Shown here: positions 8,414 to 17,737 of the stretch, piece by piece
How positions within the stretch are numbered: position 1 is the stretch's first letter
How the letters are laid out: each line of letters starts with the position of its first letter
Source: Bacillota bacterium
GTDB lineage: Bacteria > Bacillota > Clostridia > Lachnospirales > Cellulosilyticaceae
Direction: 5' to 3'
Length of the DNA: 48,141 nt
Assembly: GCA_023410675.1 (NCBI GenBank)
Contig: JAEYPM010000021.1
Coordinates: 1-48,141, forward strand
Notes under the pieces: model-generated
What the model saw: the letters and a program-made list of their open reading frames with translations, nothing else
What the model was told of the DNA's origin: nothing
Databases searched by the model: none
Translations under genes and position numbers: made by a program

Positions 8414-8429
8414 GTTATTACTATATTTT

Positions 8430-10340
8430 CTATTTTATATCCCCTAGAGCAATTCCGTTTTTGCCAAGAGGCGTTTCTTGATCAAGGCTTACAAACTTGC
8501 CATTATACGTCCACAGTGCTTGTTTTACAAAATTATACTTTTCTTGGTCCCAAGTTGTAAAATCATCATAGACTAACCCCCCTGTATCTCCAGAGTTAGC
8601 ATTAAAACACCAAAATGTATGATGTAATTTATTCTTAATAATTAGTTTTCTTAAATGGGTCATCCATGTAAGATTTGGTTCTTTCATAAAGCCACCCCAT
8701 TCGCCAATAAGAAGGGGGGCTGTTTTTGTTTCATAAATATACATCCAATTATCTTTCCAACAGTCATTATATAAAGATTCATACGTATAACCTGTTTTGA
8801 ACCATGGCTGCTGATGAACAGTAGGACCATAATCATGTGGTGAATAAACGAGTTTATTTTGGTACTTACCTAAATTAATAGGATAGTCCTTAACACCTCT
8901 AAGGTTTCCACCCCACCAATTGGAATAATAGTCACTTGGATTTTTTGAATTGTAACTACTATTGTTCTTAATATTTTTTGGATATATTTCAATGCCTTCT
9001 ACCACTATAAGCACATTTGGATTATTTTCAAGCACCTTAAACGCTGCTTTTTCTGCAACATATTTCCAGTTATTTGGATCCTTTGAGTTGTTCCATATTG
9101 CTCTTGGGTTTTCATTTGCCTTTCCATGTGGCTCATTCTTTAAATCATAAGCAATAATCGTATCATCATTTTTATAGCGTTTTGCTATCCATCCAAGTGA
9201 ATCTATATATACTTTCTCAGTAATTTCACCATTATACCATACTGGATACATATGTCCCATGGCATCTGTTTTAGCACAATGGATATCAACCATTATCTTG
9301 ATACCATTTTTACGGCATAATGCTACAACATAATCAAAAATCTCAAGGCTATTCTTTGATTTTAAATTTGCGTTTGATGCTTGATTATAATTTGCTGCTG
9401 GATATTCTCCTTTAGACCATGAGTAGATTAGCTCTGTAGAAATAGGTATTCTTAATAAGTTAAATCCATGATCTGCTATCGACTGTATAGAAGATTCTAG
9501 ATTTGCAGACCATAGTCCATCAAAGGTATTTGTTCCTGTATTATATCCAAACCAGTTAACGCCTGTTATCCAAACTTGTTTACCATTTTTATCTACTATT
9601 TTGTTTCCTTTAACATAAAGCCAATCTCCAGAAGTTGATGATTTTGGCATTAGCGTAGTGTCTACAGTATCATGCGTCTGTTCTACTTCTTTTGTGCTTT
9701 TTTCCTCTGTACCTACTTGTTTTTTTGCATCTGTATCTATGGCTTCTTCTTGACTCTCTGGGCTAATAACTACACGCTCTACTTTATAAGGATCGTCTGT
9801 TTCGATGATATAACCAAAAGTAATATTTCCACCTGCTAGAATGGTCACATTATAAGGTACAGGTGTTACTTTAAGAGTATCACCTATTATGCTATATTGA
9901 CCATTCCAACTTTGTGCTATTTTAGCATTACTTGGGACTTTCATAGAAACAACCCAATTATTTACATCTGATTGTGATGTGTTGTTTACAACTGCATCTA
10001 TTTGTGTACAGATTTTCCCCCCATTTGTCCAACTATTTCCTTGTTTCAATGTAACACCTAAAATGTTTGTTTGTTTTGCATTACCTTGCGTGCTATTAGT
10101 ATCTTTTGTGCTATTACTATCTTTCTTAGTACTAATATTTTTAGGTTCTAGATCTGAAGCGTTACCATTTTCATCTGCTATTATAGTTTCTGTAGCAGTT
10201 TCGCTGATATTACTAGGTACATTTTTTTGATTATCGTCTTGAAGACGCGATGCTCTGACTTCATTACCAAGTAATATAGCAACACTAATTATCATAAATG
10301 TCACCAAAAACATCCCTAGCTTTTTCATTGTGCTTTTCAC
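8430..10340 (-). CDS. Secreted endoglucanase: CBM2-like module plus GH5 (subfamily 1-like) catalytic domain
   Basis: This 636-residue protein has a signal peptide (cleavage near VRA at about residue 30) and a Ser/Thr/Asp-rich segment. A CBM2-like beta-sandwich follows at about 90-195, then an acidic linker at 196-235 and a GH5 domain at 236-620. The acid/base Glu403 lies in KNEPHG and the nucleophile Glu547 in IGEWGG. VNWFGYNT, WWGGNL and HDYGPTV resemble GH5_1 cellulases such as Acidothermus E1. There is no dockerin, so it acts as a free enzyme hydrolysing beta-1,4-glucan. The start is GTG at 10340 because AAAGGGGG lies 7 bases upstream; the ATG at 10328 is too far from it. It is a single-gene unit with its own promoter. 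Confidence 0.9.
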   Translation of the reverse strand: MKSTMKKLGMFLVTFMIISVAILLGNEVRASRLQDDNQKNVPSNISETATETIIADENGNASDLEPKNISTKKDSNSTKDTNSTQGNAKQTNILGVTLKQGNSWTNGGKICTQIDAVVNNTSQSDVNNWVVSMKVPSNAKIAQSWNGQYSIIGDTLKVTPVPYNVTILAGGNITFGYIIETDDPYKVERVVISPESQEEAIDTDAKKQVGTEEKSTKEVEQTHDTVDTTLMPKSSTSGDWLYVKGNKIVDKNGKQVWITGVNWFGYNTGTNTFDGLWSANLESSIQSIADHGFNLLRIPISTELIYSWSKGEYPAANYNQASNANLKSKNSLEIFDYVVALCRKNGIKIMVDIHCAKTDAMGHMYPVWYNGEITEKVYIDSLGWIAKRYKNDDTIIAYDLKNEPHGKANENPRAIWNNSKDPNNWKYVAEKAAFKVLENNPNVLIVVEGIEIYPKNIKNNSSYNSKNPSDYYSNWWGGNLRGVKDYPINLGKYQNKLVYSPHDYGPTVHQQPWFKTGYTYESLYNDCWKDNWMYIYETKTAPLLIGEWGGFMKEPNLTWMTHLRKLIIKNKLHHTFWCFNANSGDTGGLVYDDFTTWDQEKYNFVKQALWTYNGKFVSLDQETPLGKNGIALGDIK

Positions 10341-10393
10341 TATTTTTCCCCCTTTTCTAATTTATCAATATATACACACTAATGTTACTATAT

Positions 10394-10422
10394 ATAATAA
10401 ACGTATTAACCCTCAAATTCAA
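10394..10422 (-). promoter_or_regulatory. Promoter of the cellulase gene
   Basis: On the minus strand, TTGAAT (10422-10417), a 17-base spacer and TATTAT (10399-10394) match the housekeeping consensus well. The leader to the GTG is about 50 bases. The rest of the 10341-10523 gap shows nothing further that I can name. Confidence 0.55.
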
Positions 10423-10523
10423 CACTAGTCTCTTACTTACTTTGTCTAATCAAAATACGCTAAGTCTGATTTCTCTCATTAAATTCTATCTATACTAAGA
10501 TAATCTTTACTTATAGCCTTCAT

Positions 10524-11672
10524 TTATAATCTTGATTTATAATCTTCATAATTAAATTGTTTAACCACTTGAATATCCTGAGGAGACTTATATAAGACTA
10601 TAGAAGGTAGATTAACACCATTAAATGTATTATTTTTAACCATTGTATAATGTGCCATATCACAAAAAACTAACTTATCTCCTGACACTAATGGCGTGTT
10701 AAATGAATAATCACCTATTATATCTCCAGCTAAACACGTTGGTCCACCTAACCTATAAGTATACTCATATTCATTAGTTTTTCCACTATTAATAATATGG
10801 GGTCTATAAGGCATTTCAAGCACATCTGGCATATGACATGCCGCAGATGTATCTAAAATGGCAACCTTCATTCCATTATCAATTATGTCAAGAACAGTAG
10901 CTACAAGATAGCCTGTATTTAAAGCAATAGCTTCGCCTGGCTCTAAATACACCTTAATATTATACTTGTTTTTTATATACATAATAGATTGGATAAGGGT
11001 TTCAATATCATAATCTGGTCTTGTAATATGGTGTCCTCCCCCAAAGTTTATCCATTTCATTTTTTTAATAGCGTCACCAAATTTCTCATCTATGACTTGA
11101 ATAGTGCGCCAAAGTGTATCAGAATTTTGTTCACACATCGTATGAAAATGAAGGCCATCTATTCCATCTAGATCTTCTCCTTTAAAATTTGATAACGTGA
11201 CACCTAATCTAGAGTATTTATAGCAAGGATTATAAATATCTTTTTGTATTTCTGAATACTCTGGATTAATACGTATACCACATTCGATTTGCTTTGATGG
11301 GTTCGATTTAACTCTATTTTTATACTTGTTCCACTGATTAAATGAATTAAAAACTATATGATCACAATAACCCATTATGTCATCAAATTCTTCTTCGATA
11401 AAAGCTGGTGAATAAATATGCACTTCTTTTCCCATTTCTTCATAACCTAGTCTTGCTTCAAATAGGGAGCTTGCTGTAATCCCTTTTAAATATTGCTTAA
11501 TAAGTGGAAATGTAGCATACATAGAAAACCCCTTTAAAGCAAGGAGTATATGGCATCCTGTTCTTTTCTGAACTTCTTGTAATTTCTCAAGATTTTTAGT
11601 CAGTAACCTTTCATCAACTATATAGCAGGGTGAAGGTAATAGGTTCGTATCTATATCAAAATGATTTATCAT
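10524..11672 (-). CDS. nspC: Carboxynorspermidine/carboxyspermidine decarboxylase
   Basis: This 382-residue PLP enzyme of the alanine-racemase-fold group IV decarboxylases decarboxylates carboxyspermidine (or carboxynorspermidine) to the polyamine. Family marks include LALKGFSMYATFP (the Lys that binds PLP), GLHFHTMCEQ, INFGGGHH and the C-terminal LGGPTCLAGDIIGDY that supplies the second-subunit active-site Cys. Length fits the family. The ATG has a GAGGT site. It follows the dehydrogenase gene by 10 bases, so the pair forms the last two steps of the non-SAM route to spermidine. No putrescine-forming genes are in the window. Confidence 0.92.
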   Translation of the reverse strand: MINHFDIDTNLLPSPCYIVDERLLTKNLEKLQEVQKRTGCHILLALKGFSMYATFPLIKQYLKGITASSLFEARLGYEEMGKEVHIYSPAFIEEEFDDIMGYCDHIVFNSFNQWNKYKNRVKSNPSKQIECGIRINPEYSEIQKDIYNPCYKYSRLGVTLSNFKGEDLDGIDGLHFHTMCEQNSDTLWRTIQVIDEKFGDAIKKMKWINFGGGHHITRPDYDIETLIQSIMYIKNKYNIKVYLEPGEAIALNTGYLVATVLDIIDNGMKVAILDTSAACHMPDVLEMPYRPHIINSGKTNEYEYTYRLGGPTCLAGDIIGDYSFNTPLVSGDKLVFCDMAHYTMVKNNTFNGVNLPSIVLYKSPQDIQVVKQFNYEDYKSRL

Positions 11673-11682
11673 ATTTTATACC

Positions 11683-12882
11683 TCAATCAACTAATATAGG
11701 AGAAAAACTTTCTTGCCATGGCAAGCCATGTTTATTTAAGGCCTCCATAAATGGATCTGGATCAAACTCTTCAACATTATACACACCTGGTTTTTTCCAT
11801 TTCCCACTCATAACCATCATAGCACCTATCATAGCTGGTACACCTGTGGTATAAGAAATTGCCTGTGAACCAACTTCTTTGTAGCACTCTTGATGGTCGC
11901 ATATATTGTAAACATAATATGTTTTTTTCTCTCCATTCTTAATCCCTTGAAAAATACAACCTATATTTGTCTTTCCTTTTGTTCTTGGGCCAAGAGAAGC
12001 AGGATCTGGTAAGACAGCCTTTAAAAACTGGAGCGGAACAATCTTTTTCCCTTCAAAATCTATAGGCTCAATAGATGTCATACCAACATTTTCTAGTACC
12101 TTTAAATGATTAATATAATTATCTGAAAAAGTCATCCAAAACCTAATTCTTTTAATACCTTTTATATTAATTGCTAAAGATTCTAACTCTTCATGATGTA
12201 ATAAATACATATTTCTCTTTCCTATGCCATCAAAATCATATTCTCTCTTAATTTCTAAAGGTTCTGTTTCTATCCATTGTCCATTTTCTATATAACTTCC
12301 GTTTGCTGTAATTTCTCTAATATTGATCTCAGGATTAAAATTTGTAGCAAATGGGTATCCGTGATCTCCACCATTAGCATCTAATATATCTATATAATGT
12401 ATTTCGTCGAAATAGTGTTTTGCTGCATAGGCAGAAAACACGCCTGTAACGCCTGGGTCAAATCCACAACCTAATAAAGCAGTAATACCTGATTTTTCAA
12501 ACTTTTCTTTATATGCCCATTGCCATTTATACTCAAATTTAGCTGTATCAAGTGGTTCATAATTCGCCGTATCTAAATAGTCTACACATGTACTTAAACA
12601 AGCGTCCATAATCGTTAAGTCTTGATAAGGAAGAGCAACATTAATAACAATATCTGGCTGAAAACGCTTGATTAAACTGATAATTTCTTCTGTATTATCT
12701 GCATCAAGTTGTGCTGTTTGAATTTTTGTTTTGCCACCTTCTAATTTTTTCTTTAATGTCTCACATTTAGATACTGTGCGACTAGCAATACATATCTCTT
12801 CAAAAATCTCTGGCACTTGACAACATTTATGAACAACAACACTAGCTACTCCGCCAGCACCAATAATCAAAGCTTTTCCCAT
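11683..12882 (-). CDS. Carboxyspermidine dehydrogenase (saccharopine dehydrogenase family)
   Basis: This 399-residue protein has an N-terminal Rossmann fold (ALIIGAGGVASVVVHKC) and ALLGCGFDPGVTGVFSAY, typical of saccharopine-dehydrogenase-family carboxynorspermidine synthases. The enzyme condenses aspartate semialdehyde with putrescine or diaminopropane using NADPH. A lysine-pathway saccharopine role is possible on sequence alone. The immediate nspC partner makes the polyamine function much more likely. GGAGG lies 8 bases before the ATG. It is the first gene of the pair. Confidence 0.9.
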   Translation of the reverse strand: MGKALIIGAGGVASVVVHKCCQVPEIFEEICIASRTVSKCETLKKKLEGGKTKIQTAQLDADNTEEIISLIKRFQPDIVINVALPYQDLTIMDACLSTCVDYLDTANYEPLDTAKFEYKWQWAYKEKFEKSGITALLGCGFDPGVTGVFSAYAAKHYFDEIHYIDILDANGGDHGYPFATNFNPEINIREITANGSYIENGQWIETEPLEIKREYDFDGIGKRNMYLLHHEELESLAINIKGIKRIRFWMTFSDNYINHLKVLENVGMTSIEPIDFEGKKIVPLQFLKAVLPDPASLGPRTKGKTNIGCIFQGIKNGEKKTYYVYNICDHQECYKEVGSQAISYTTGVPAMIGAMMVMSGKWKKPGVYNVEEFDPDPFMEALNKHGLPWQESFSPILVD

Positions 12883-12933
12883 CTTGTAACCTCCAAATTC
12901 TTTTTATTCTTAGTAAATTCCATAGCAAGAGTA

Positions 12934-12962
12934 ATTATAAATAAAATACCTTAGGTAATCAA
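12934..12962 (-). promoter_or_regulatory. Promoter of the spermidine gene pair
   Basis: On the minus strand, TTGATT (12962-12957), an exact 17-base spacer and TATAAT (12939-12934) form a near-consensus promoter. The spacer holds the palindrome TACCTAAGGTA, a possible operator. It begins 30 bases after the RNase gene ends, so the pair can be expressed apart from the upstream cluster. Confidence 0.65.
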
Positions 12963-12991
12963 GACTATAATATCATTATTTCATGAGATTA

Positions 12992-14416
12992 CTATTTACT
13001 ATGTTCTACTTTAAAGGCATTATATACATTGTTATCTTCAATTAATTCTATTTTTACGCCATAATGGTTGCTTAAGCATTTTTTTACTTCCTTTACTGAT
13101 AAGTAATCGATGAGTTCTTTTGTGGTTTTCACATACATGGTTTTATTAGCTGTATGATAAGCAGTGTACTTAACTTTTTGTTCAATCAAAAAACTTAAAT
13201 ACTCTAATGAATAACGACCGTACTTATTGCCACATTTACTACATACAGTAAATACTTTATCATTAAACGAAGTATATCTTTTATTTCTAGCTATACAGAG
13301 TAGTCCAAGTTGTGTTACTGGATAGACTTTAACTATACTTTGATCCTCTTTTTTAAATAAACTTTTGGCATAATCATAAATCGCTTGTCTATCCTCTTCT
13401 TCATTCATATCCACTAAGTCAAGAACAATAATTCCTGATAGATTTCTTCTTATGATTTGATAAATACTTTCTTCAACTGCAAGCTGGTTAAGCTGTGCTA
13501 TTGCTTTCTTATAATTTTTTGATAATATAGACTTGGCACTATTTACATCTATAATGGTCATGGCTTCTGTATAATTAATAATAAGATTTCCACCATTTTT
13601 GAGCCATATTTTAGTCTTAAGGAGATCACTTATTTGTTTTTCAATATCATATTTATAAAAAAGGTCTTCATTTTTATCAATGAGTTTTACTAAAAATGAA
13701 ATTTTGTCATTATAGTATTGATTAATAAAATAATTAATATCTTCTAGGATTCTCTCACTATTACATATTATTTCTATTTCATTGTTTCCATAGATATTAT
13801 CTTTTATGATCTGGATATACATAGGGTCTGATTGATATAAAATAGTCCCTTTAGATAATTTATCTTTCTTATTGAGTAGATCATCCGTTCTTTTTACAAG
13901 ATCATAAATATCCTTTTCCATTTCATCTTTTGTTGCATGCATCGAGCTTGTCCTTGCAATCATTCCATACTTATTTTGACTAGCAGCAATAATTAAATCA
14001 TAAATATATTTTCTTTTTGCTTCTTCTTTAATATTCTTTGATATCCCAATAACCTCTTCAAAAGGTAAACATACAAAATGCTTCCCAACTAGGTTAATGA
14101 ATGCTGTAAGCTTATGTCCCTTATCTCCTTCATTTTCTTTAACTACCTGAACAGCAACTCTACTCCCTTGATGAAATTTATTCTTATATTCTTCAGGCAG
14201 TTTATTCATGTGTAACAATCCATTTTTCTCCATGCCAATATCAATAAAGGCAGCATTTAAATCTTTTACAATGTTCTTTACTTCGCCTATTATCACTGAA
14301 TCATATATACGGTCATCAAGATTGCTATCTAAAAATATTGTCTTTAAAACATTATTTTGAATAACTGCAATCCTTGTATAAATAACTCCTTCATCAATTA
14401 GCACTTGTATTTTCAT
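12992..14416 (-). CDS. rng: Ribonuclease G/E family endoribonuclease
   Basis: This 474-residue protein has an S1-like RNA-binding region near residues 35-110 (DSVIIGEVKNIVKDLNAAFIDIGMEKNGLLH). It carries the family's catalytic Asp motifs TIIDVNSAKS and IIVLDLVDM and a CSKCG pair in the place of the Zn-link. It lacks the long C-terminal scaffold of RNase E, so it is RNase G-sized. It acts in rRNA/mRNA 5'-end-sensing cleavage. Its start overlaps the TGA of the preceding gene (ATGA). In many Clostridia this gene precedes rplU-rpmA; here those genes are absent and the spermidine genes follow instead. Confidence 0.9.
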   Translation of the reverse strand: MKIQVLIDEGVIYTRIAVIQNNVLKTIFLDSNLDDRIYDSVIIGEVKNIVKDLNAAFIDIGMEKNGLLHMNKLPEEYKNKFHQGSRVAVQVVKENEGDKGHKLTAFINLVGKHFVCLPFEEVIGISKNIKEEAKRKYIYDLIIAASQNKYGMIARTSSMHATKDEMEKDIYDLVKRTDDLLNKKDKLSKGTILYQSDPMYIQIIKDNIYGNNEIEIICNSERILEDINYFINQYYNDKISFLVKLIDKNEDLFYKYDIEKQISDLLKTKIWLKNGGNLIINYTEAMTIIDVNSAKSILSKNYKKAIAQLNQLAVEESIYQIIRRNLSGIIVLDLVDMNEEEDRQAIYDYAKSLFKKEDQSIVKVYPVTQLGLLCIARNKRYTSFNDKVFTVCSKCGNKYGRYSLEYLSFLIEQKVKYTAYHTANKTMYVKTTKELIDYLSVKEVKKCLSNHYGVKIELIEDNNVYNAFKVEHSK

Positions 14417-15102
14417 TGTTTTCTCCTAAATTTAAATAAAGGTATGCACTTATCTTGTTCAAATGTATATAGTTCTTGTCTTTCAATATAATAAAGTTTA
14501 TTATCTAGATTGCTATTTGTAATTGCTGTTAAGAAAAGTTCTGGATTTAAATTTGATTGACTCCCTGCATGGACCTTTATATCAATACATAAGGCATCAT
14601 CAAGGTTGTCTATCTTATGTGAAAGGATCATTGGTCTTATGTCTATCTGCTGTAATCCTTTTTTTGTCTTCTTGGTAACTAATATCTCTTCTTGATTAAT
14701 TTTTTGCTCAATCTCTTCCTTATTTAAAGATGGAAAATATTCCTTTGGTAAATTAATCCTGTAGTCTGCTGCACTAACTAGACTCATAAGTGATGGTGTA
14801 TTCTCATCAATTAAAAACGCATCTAGTATTTTAATATCTTTTGTCAGTACATCATTTAAGGATTCCTTAACCTTATATACAGCTATATTTTCTTTAGTAA
14901 TAATATCCATATATTCTCCTACACTACTTACACCAACTGATAACGGTAATGCAAAATAAACTAAAGAATGTGGGTTAAACCCTAAAGAATATGCTACTGG
15001 TAAATTAACGACTTTTATTGCCCTTTGAAAAAGTCTTACTGTATCTAAATGTCCTACAAATTTAACTTGTCCTTGTTTTGAGAATTTTAGTCTAATTAAC
15101 AT
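14413..15102 (-). CDS. TIGR03936 / DUF2344 radical SAM-associated protein
   Basis: This 229-residue protein begins LIRLKFSKQGQVKFVGHLDTVRLFQRAI, the hallmark start of the DUF2344 family. It also has the YSLGFNPHSLVYFALPLSVGVSS block. It has no iron-sulfur motif of its own and is nearly always encoded next to, or fused to, the TIGR03960 radical SAM protein, as here (11-base overlap). Its biochemical role is not established; an RNA- or tRNA-related function is often assumed from the RNase G neighbour. Confidence 0.88.
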   Translation of the reverse strand: MLIRLKFSKQGQVKFVGHLDTVRLFQRAIKVVNLPVAYSLGFNPHSLVYFALPLSVGVSSVGEYMDIITKENIAVYKVKESLNDVLTKDIKILDAFLIDENTPSLMSLVSAADYRINLPKEYFPSLNKEEIEQKINQEEILVTKKTKKGLQQIDIRPMILSHKIDNLDDALCIDIKVHAGSQSNLNPELFLTAITNSNLDNKLYYIERQELYTFEQDKCIPLFKFRRKQ

Positions 15103-16939
15103 GACATACTCCTTCAGCTAACTTATTTGCACCACATCCACTGCATTTTTCCCTGCAATTTTGTGTTATTAAGCACTTTCTTGCCTTTTCGCTCTCGTTT
15201 TGCAAAAAAGATTTAGTAACGCCTATGTCAATAAAATCCCATGGTAATATTTCATCATATGCTCTTTTTCTATTTGCATAAAAATCGAAAGATATATTCG
15301 CTTTCTTGGCAGCATCTTCCCACTTTTCATAGCTAAAGTATTCACCCCAACTATCAAATTTGCAGCCATTATTAAAAGCCTCATAAAGTAACTTGCCTAC
15401 TCTTCTATCACCTCTTGCAATGACTGCTTCTAAAATACTGGTTTTCGCATCATGATGATTATATTTTATTTGTTTCCTTGTAATGGCATTTTTTAAAATA
15501 TTATGCTTGTTAATAAAACTATCTATTGTATCTTGTCCCTCCCATTGAAAAGGTGTAAATGGTTTCGGAACAAAACAAGATGTACTGATCACAAGCTGAA
15601 TATTACTTTGTCTTTTATCTTTATCTACTGCATAAAATGTCTTAACTATCTTCTCACCTAGTTTAGCAATTTCTAAGACATCTTCTATTTCTTCTAATGG
15701 AAGTCCAAGCATAAAATATAGCTTAACTCTATTCCATCCTCCTTGAAAAGCCAGCTCACATCCTTTAATAATCTCTTCTTCAGTTATATTTTTATTAATA
15801 ACATCTCTCATTTTTTGTGACCCTGCTTCTGGTGCAAATGTAAGGCTACTCTTTCTAACCTCTTGCACTTTGTTCATTAGATCTACAGAAAAGGCATCTA
15901 CTCTTAAGGATGGCAAAGATAAACTTACATACCTGTCATTACATACGTTAATCAGTTCCTCTGTAAAGTTTTTTAGATCTGTATAATCACTTGTACTAAG
16001 AGAGGCTAATGATATTTCTTCATATCCAGTACTTTCAATAAGTTCTTTTGCTTTTATTATTAAGGTATCTTTACTTTTTTCTCTTACTGGTCTATAAATC
16101 ATACCTGCCTGGCAGAATCTGCAACCTCTTATACATCCTCTAAACATTTCTAAAGTGGCCCTGTCATGTACTGCTTTAATCCATGGAACAACTTGTTTCT
16201 CAGGATAAAATACCAAATCAAGATTTTCAACTAGAACTTTATTAATCTTTGTTTTTGCTTTAGGATGGTGACTAGTTTTTTCTTTTATTGTTCCATCTTC
16301 ATGATAGCTTTCACTATAAAAACAAGGGACATAGATGCCCTCTATATCTAGTAAAGATTCCAAAAATGATCGTCTATTTTTCCCACTTTTTTTATGCTCA
16401 TTATACATGTCCATTATCTGATCATAGTTTTTCTCCCCTTCACCAATATAGAAAAAATCAATAAAATCAGCTAAAGGTTCAGGGTTATAAGCACAAGGCC
16501 CTCCAGCAACGATTAATGGGTCCTCATCCGTACGATCTTTACTATATATTGGAATGTTCGCTAGATCTAACATATTCAAAATATTAGTATAACTCATCTC
16601 ATATTGAAGTGTAAATCCTACAAAATCAAATGACTTAAGTGATGAATGTGTCTCTAATGAAAAAAGAGGTATATTATCTTCCTTCATTTTTTCTTCCATA
16701 TCAATCCATGGCATAAAAACTCTCTCACAATACATATCACTTCTTCTATTAAAAAAATGATATAAAATATGCATTCCTAAATGACTCATTCCTACTTCAT
16801 ATACGTCAGGAAAGCAAAATGCAAATCTTATATCTACATCTTGCAGGTTCTTATGATAACTATTAATTTCTCCTCCAATATATCTAGCAGGCTTATCTAC
16901 GTTCTTTAGTATTAAATCTGATAACACAATCTGATTCAT
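15092..16939 (-). CDS. TIGR03960 family B12-binding radical SAM protein
   Basis: This 615-residue protein has an N-terminal B12-binding-like region (DIRFAFCFPDVYEVGMSHLGMHIL) and a radical SAM core with the CxxxCxxC cluster in FRGCIRGCRFCQAG. A Cys-rich C terminus follows (CREKCSGCG), which may hold a second cluster or a metal. The product is unknown. It is the partner of the DUF2344 protein downstream. GGAGG precedes the ATG, and it is 20 bases after the small membrane protein gene. Confidence 0.9.
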   Translation of the reverse strand: MNQIVLSDLILKNVDKPARYIGGEINSYHKNLQDVDIRFAFCFPDVYEVGMSHLGMHILYHFFNRRSDMYCERVFMPWIDMEEKMKEDNIPLFSLETHSSLKSFDFVGFTLQYEMSYTNILNMLDLANIPIYSKDRTDEDPLIVAGGPCAYNPEPLADFIDFFYIGEGEKNYDQIMDMYNEHKKSGKNRRSFLESLLDIEGIYVPCFYSESYHEDGTIKEKTSHHPKAKTKINKVLVENLDLVFYPEKQVVPWIKAVHDRATLEMFRGCIRGCRFCQAGMIYRPVREKSKDTLIIKAKELIESTGYEEISLASLSTSDYTDLKNFTEELINVCNDRYVSLSLPSLRVDAFSVDLMNKVQEVRKSSLTFAPEAGSQKMRDVINKNITEEEIIKGCELAFQGGWNRVKLYFMLGLPLEEIEDVLEIAKLGEKIVKTFYAVDKDKRQSNIQLVISTSCFVPKPFTPFQWEGQDTIDSFINKHNILKNAITRKQIKYNHHDAKTSILEAVIARGDRRVGKLLYEAFNNGCKFDSWGEYFSYEKWEDAAKKANISFDFYANRKRAYDEILPWDFIDIGVTKSFLQNESEKARKCLITQNCREKCSGCGANKLAEGVCHVN

Positions 16940-16959
16940 TTTTTCCTCCAGTTTATGAG

Positions 16960-17217
16960 CTATTTCCTATATTCACTAATTATATCTTCCAAACCATCTA
17001 CTAGAGAATATAGCTCTTCCTTTTGTATCGTTTTATTAATTTCTTCATCTAACAAATAAAGCATATTTTTATTACTCGAATATTGCATAGTACATAATAC
17101 TGTAATGAGTATCATAATACATATTATACATTGCCATAGCCATTCATTTGCATGAAGGTAAACAAGGCTTTGCTTGTCTTTTTCTTCCCATGGTCTTTTC
17201 CTTTTCACTTCTCCCAT
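16960..17217 (-). CDS. Small single-pass membrane protein, unidentified
   Basis: This 85-residue protein has a basic N terminus (MGEVKRKRPWEEKDK), one hydrophobic helix (about 30-47, CIICIMILITVLCTMQ) and an acidic, probably helical tail. I recognise no family. In related Clostridia a SpoIVFA/M23-type membrane protein often sits between mgsA and TIGR03960. This short protein has a similar topology without a peptidase domain and could be a reduced version of it; that is inference. It begins the operon that continues to the RNase gene. Confidence 0.6.
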   Translation of the reverse strand: MGEVKRKRPWEEKDKQSLVYLHANEWLWQCIICIMILITVLCTMQYSSNKNMLYLLDEEINKTIQKEELYSLVDGLEDIISEYRK

Positions 17218-17301
17218 TCTTATACACCACCTAAAATAAATTTTTTATCATTCTATATATATGGGACAAGTAAAAAGGTTATTCTATGTCTTTGATAAAA
17301 T

Positions 17302-17329
17302 AAAAAAAGACTTAAGTAAGTCTTTTTTT
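17302..17329 (-). terminator. Terminator of the mreB-to-mgsA cluster
   Basis: AAAAAAAGACTT (17302-17313) pairs with AAGTCTTTTTTT (17318-17329) around a 4-base loop, giving T-runs on both strands. It overlaps the mgsA stop codon (17328-17330) and separates the shape/division cluster from the radical SAM operon. Confidence 0.85.
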
Positions 17330-17723
17330 ATTTTAAGGCATCTCTCCAGCCTAAGTCTCCTCTTTCTAGTGCTTTTACAAGAAGTTCAGCAGTTGCTAAA
17401 TTTGTAGCTATAGGTATATTATGAATATCGCAAAGCCTTTCTATTCCTCCTAAGTCTGGCTCATGAGGTTTTTGTGATACAGGGTCTCTTAAGAAAATGA
17501 CCATATCCACTTCATTATGTGCTATTTGTGCCCCTAATTGTTGTGCTCCCCCTAGATGTCCCGCTAAATATTTATACACGTTAATATTCGCTGCCTCTTC
17601 AACTAACCTGCCAGTAGTTCCAGTAGCATATATCGTATGCTTGGTAAGTATATGCCTATAGGCTATAGTAAAGTTTTCCATCAGCTTCTTTTTTGCATCA
17701 TGTGCAACAAGAGCTATCTTCAT
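17328..17723 (-). CDS. mgsA: Methylglyoxal synthase
   Basis: This 131-residue protein converts dihydroxyacetone phosphate to methylglyoxal and phosphate, a bypass that releases phosphate from glycolysis. ALVAHDAKK, the phosphate-binding GTTGRL and IFLRDP (catalytic Asp) are present, and length is normal. It follows rodA by 14 bases with a GGAGG site, and is the last gene of the morphogenesis cluster, a placement common in Clostridia. Confidence 0.95.
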   Translation of the reverse strand: MKIALVAHDAKKKLMENFTIAYRHILTKHTIYATGTTGRLVEEAANINVYKYLAGHLGGAQQLGAQIAHNEVDMVIFLRDPVSQKPHEPDLGGIERLCDIHNIPIATNLATAELLVKALERGDLGWRDALK

Positions 17724-17737
17724 TACATTTCCTCCTT

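Noticed and set aside
8333..8560. 75-residue plus-strand frame
   Set aside because: It overlaps the 3' end of the cellulase gene and runs through the hairpin at 8373-8413.
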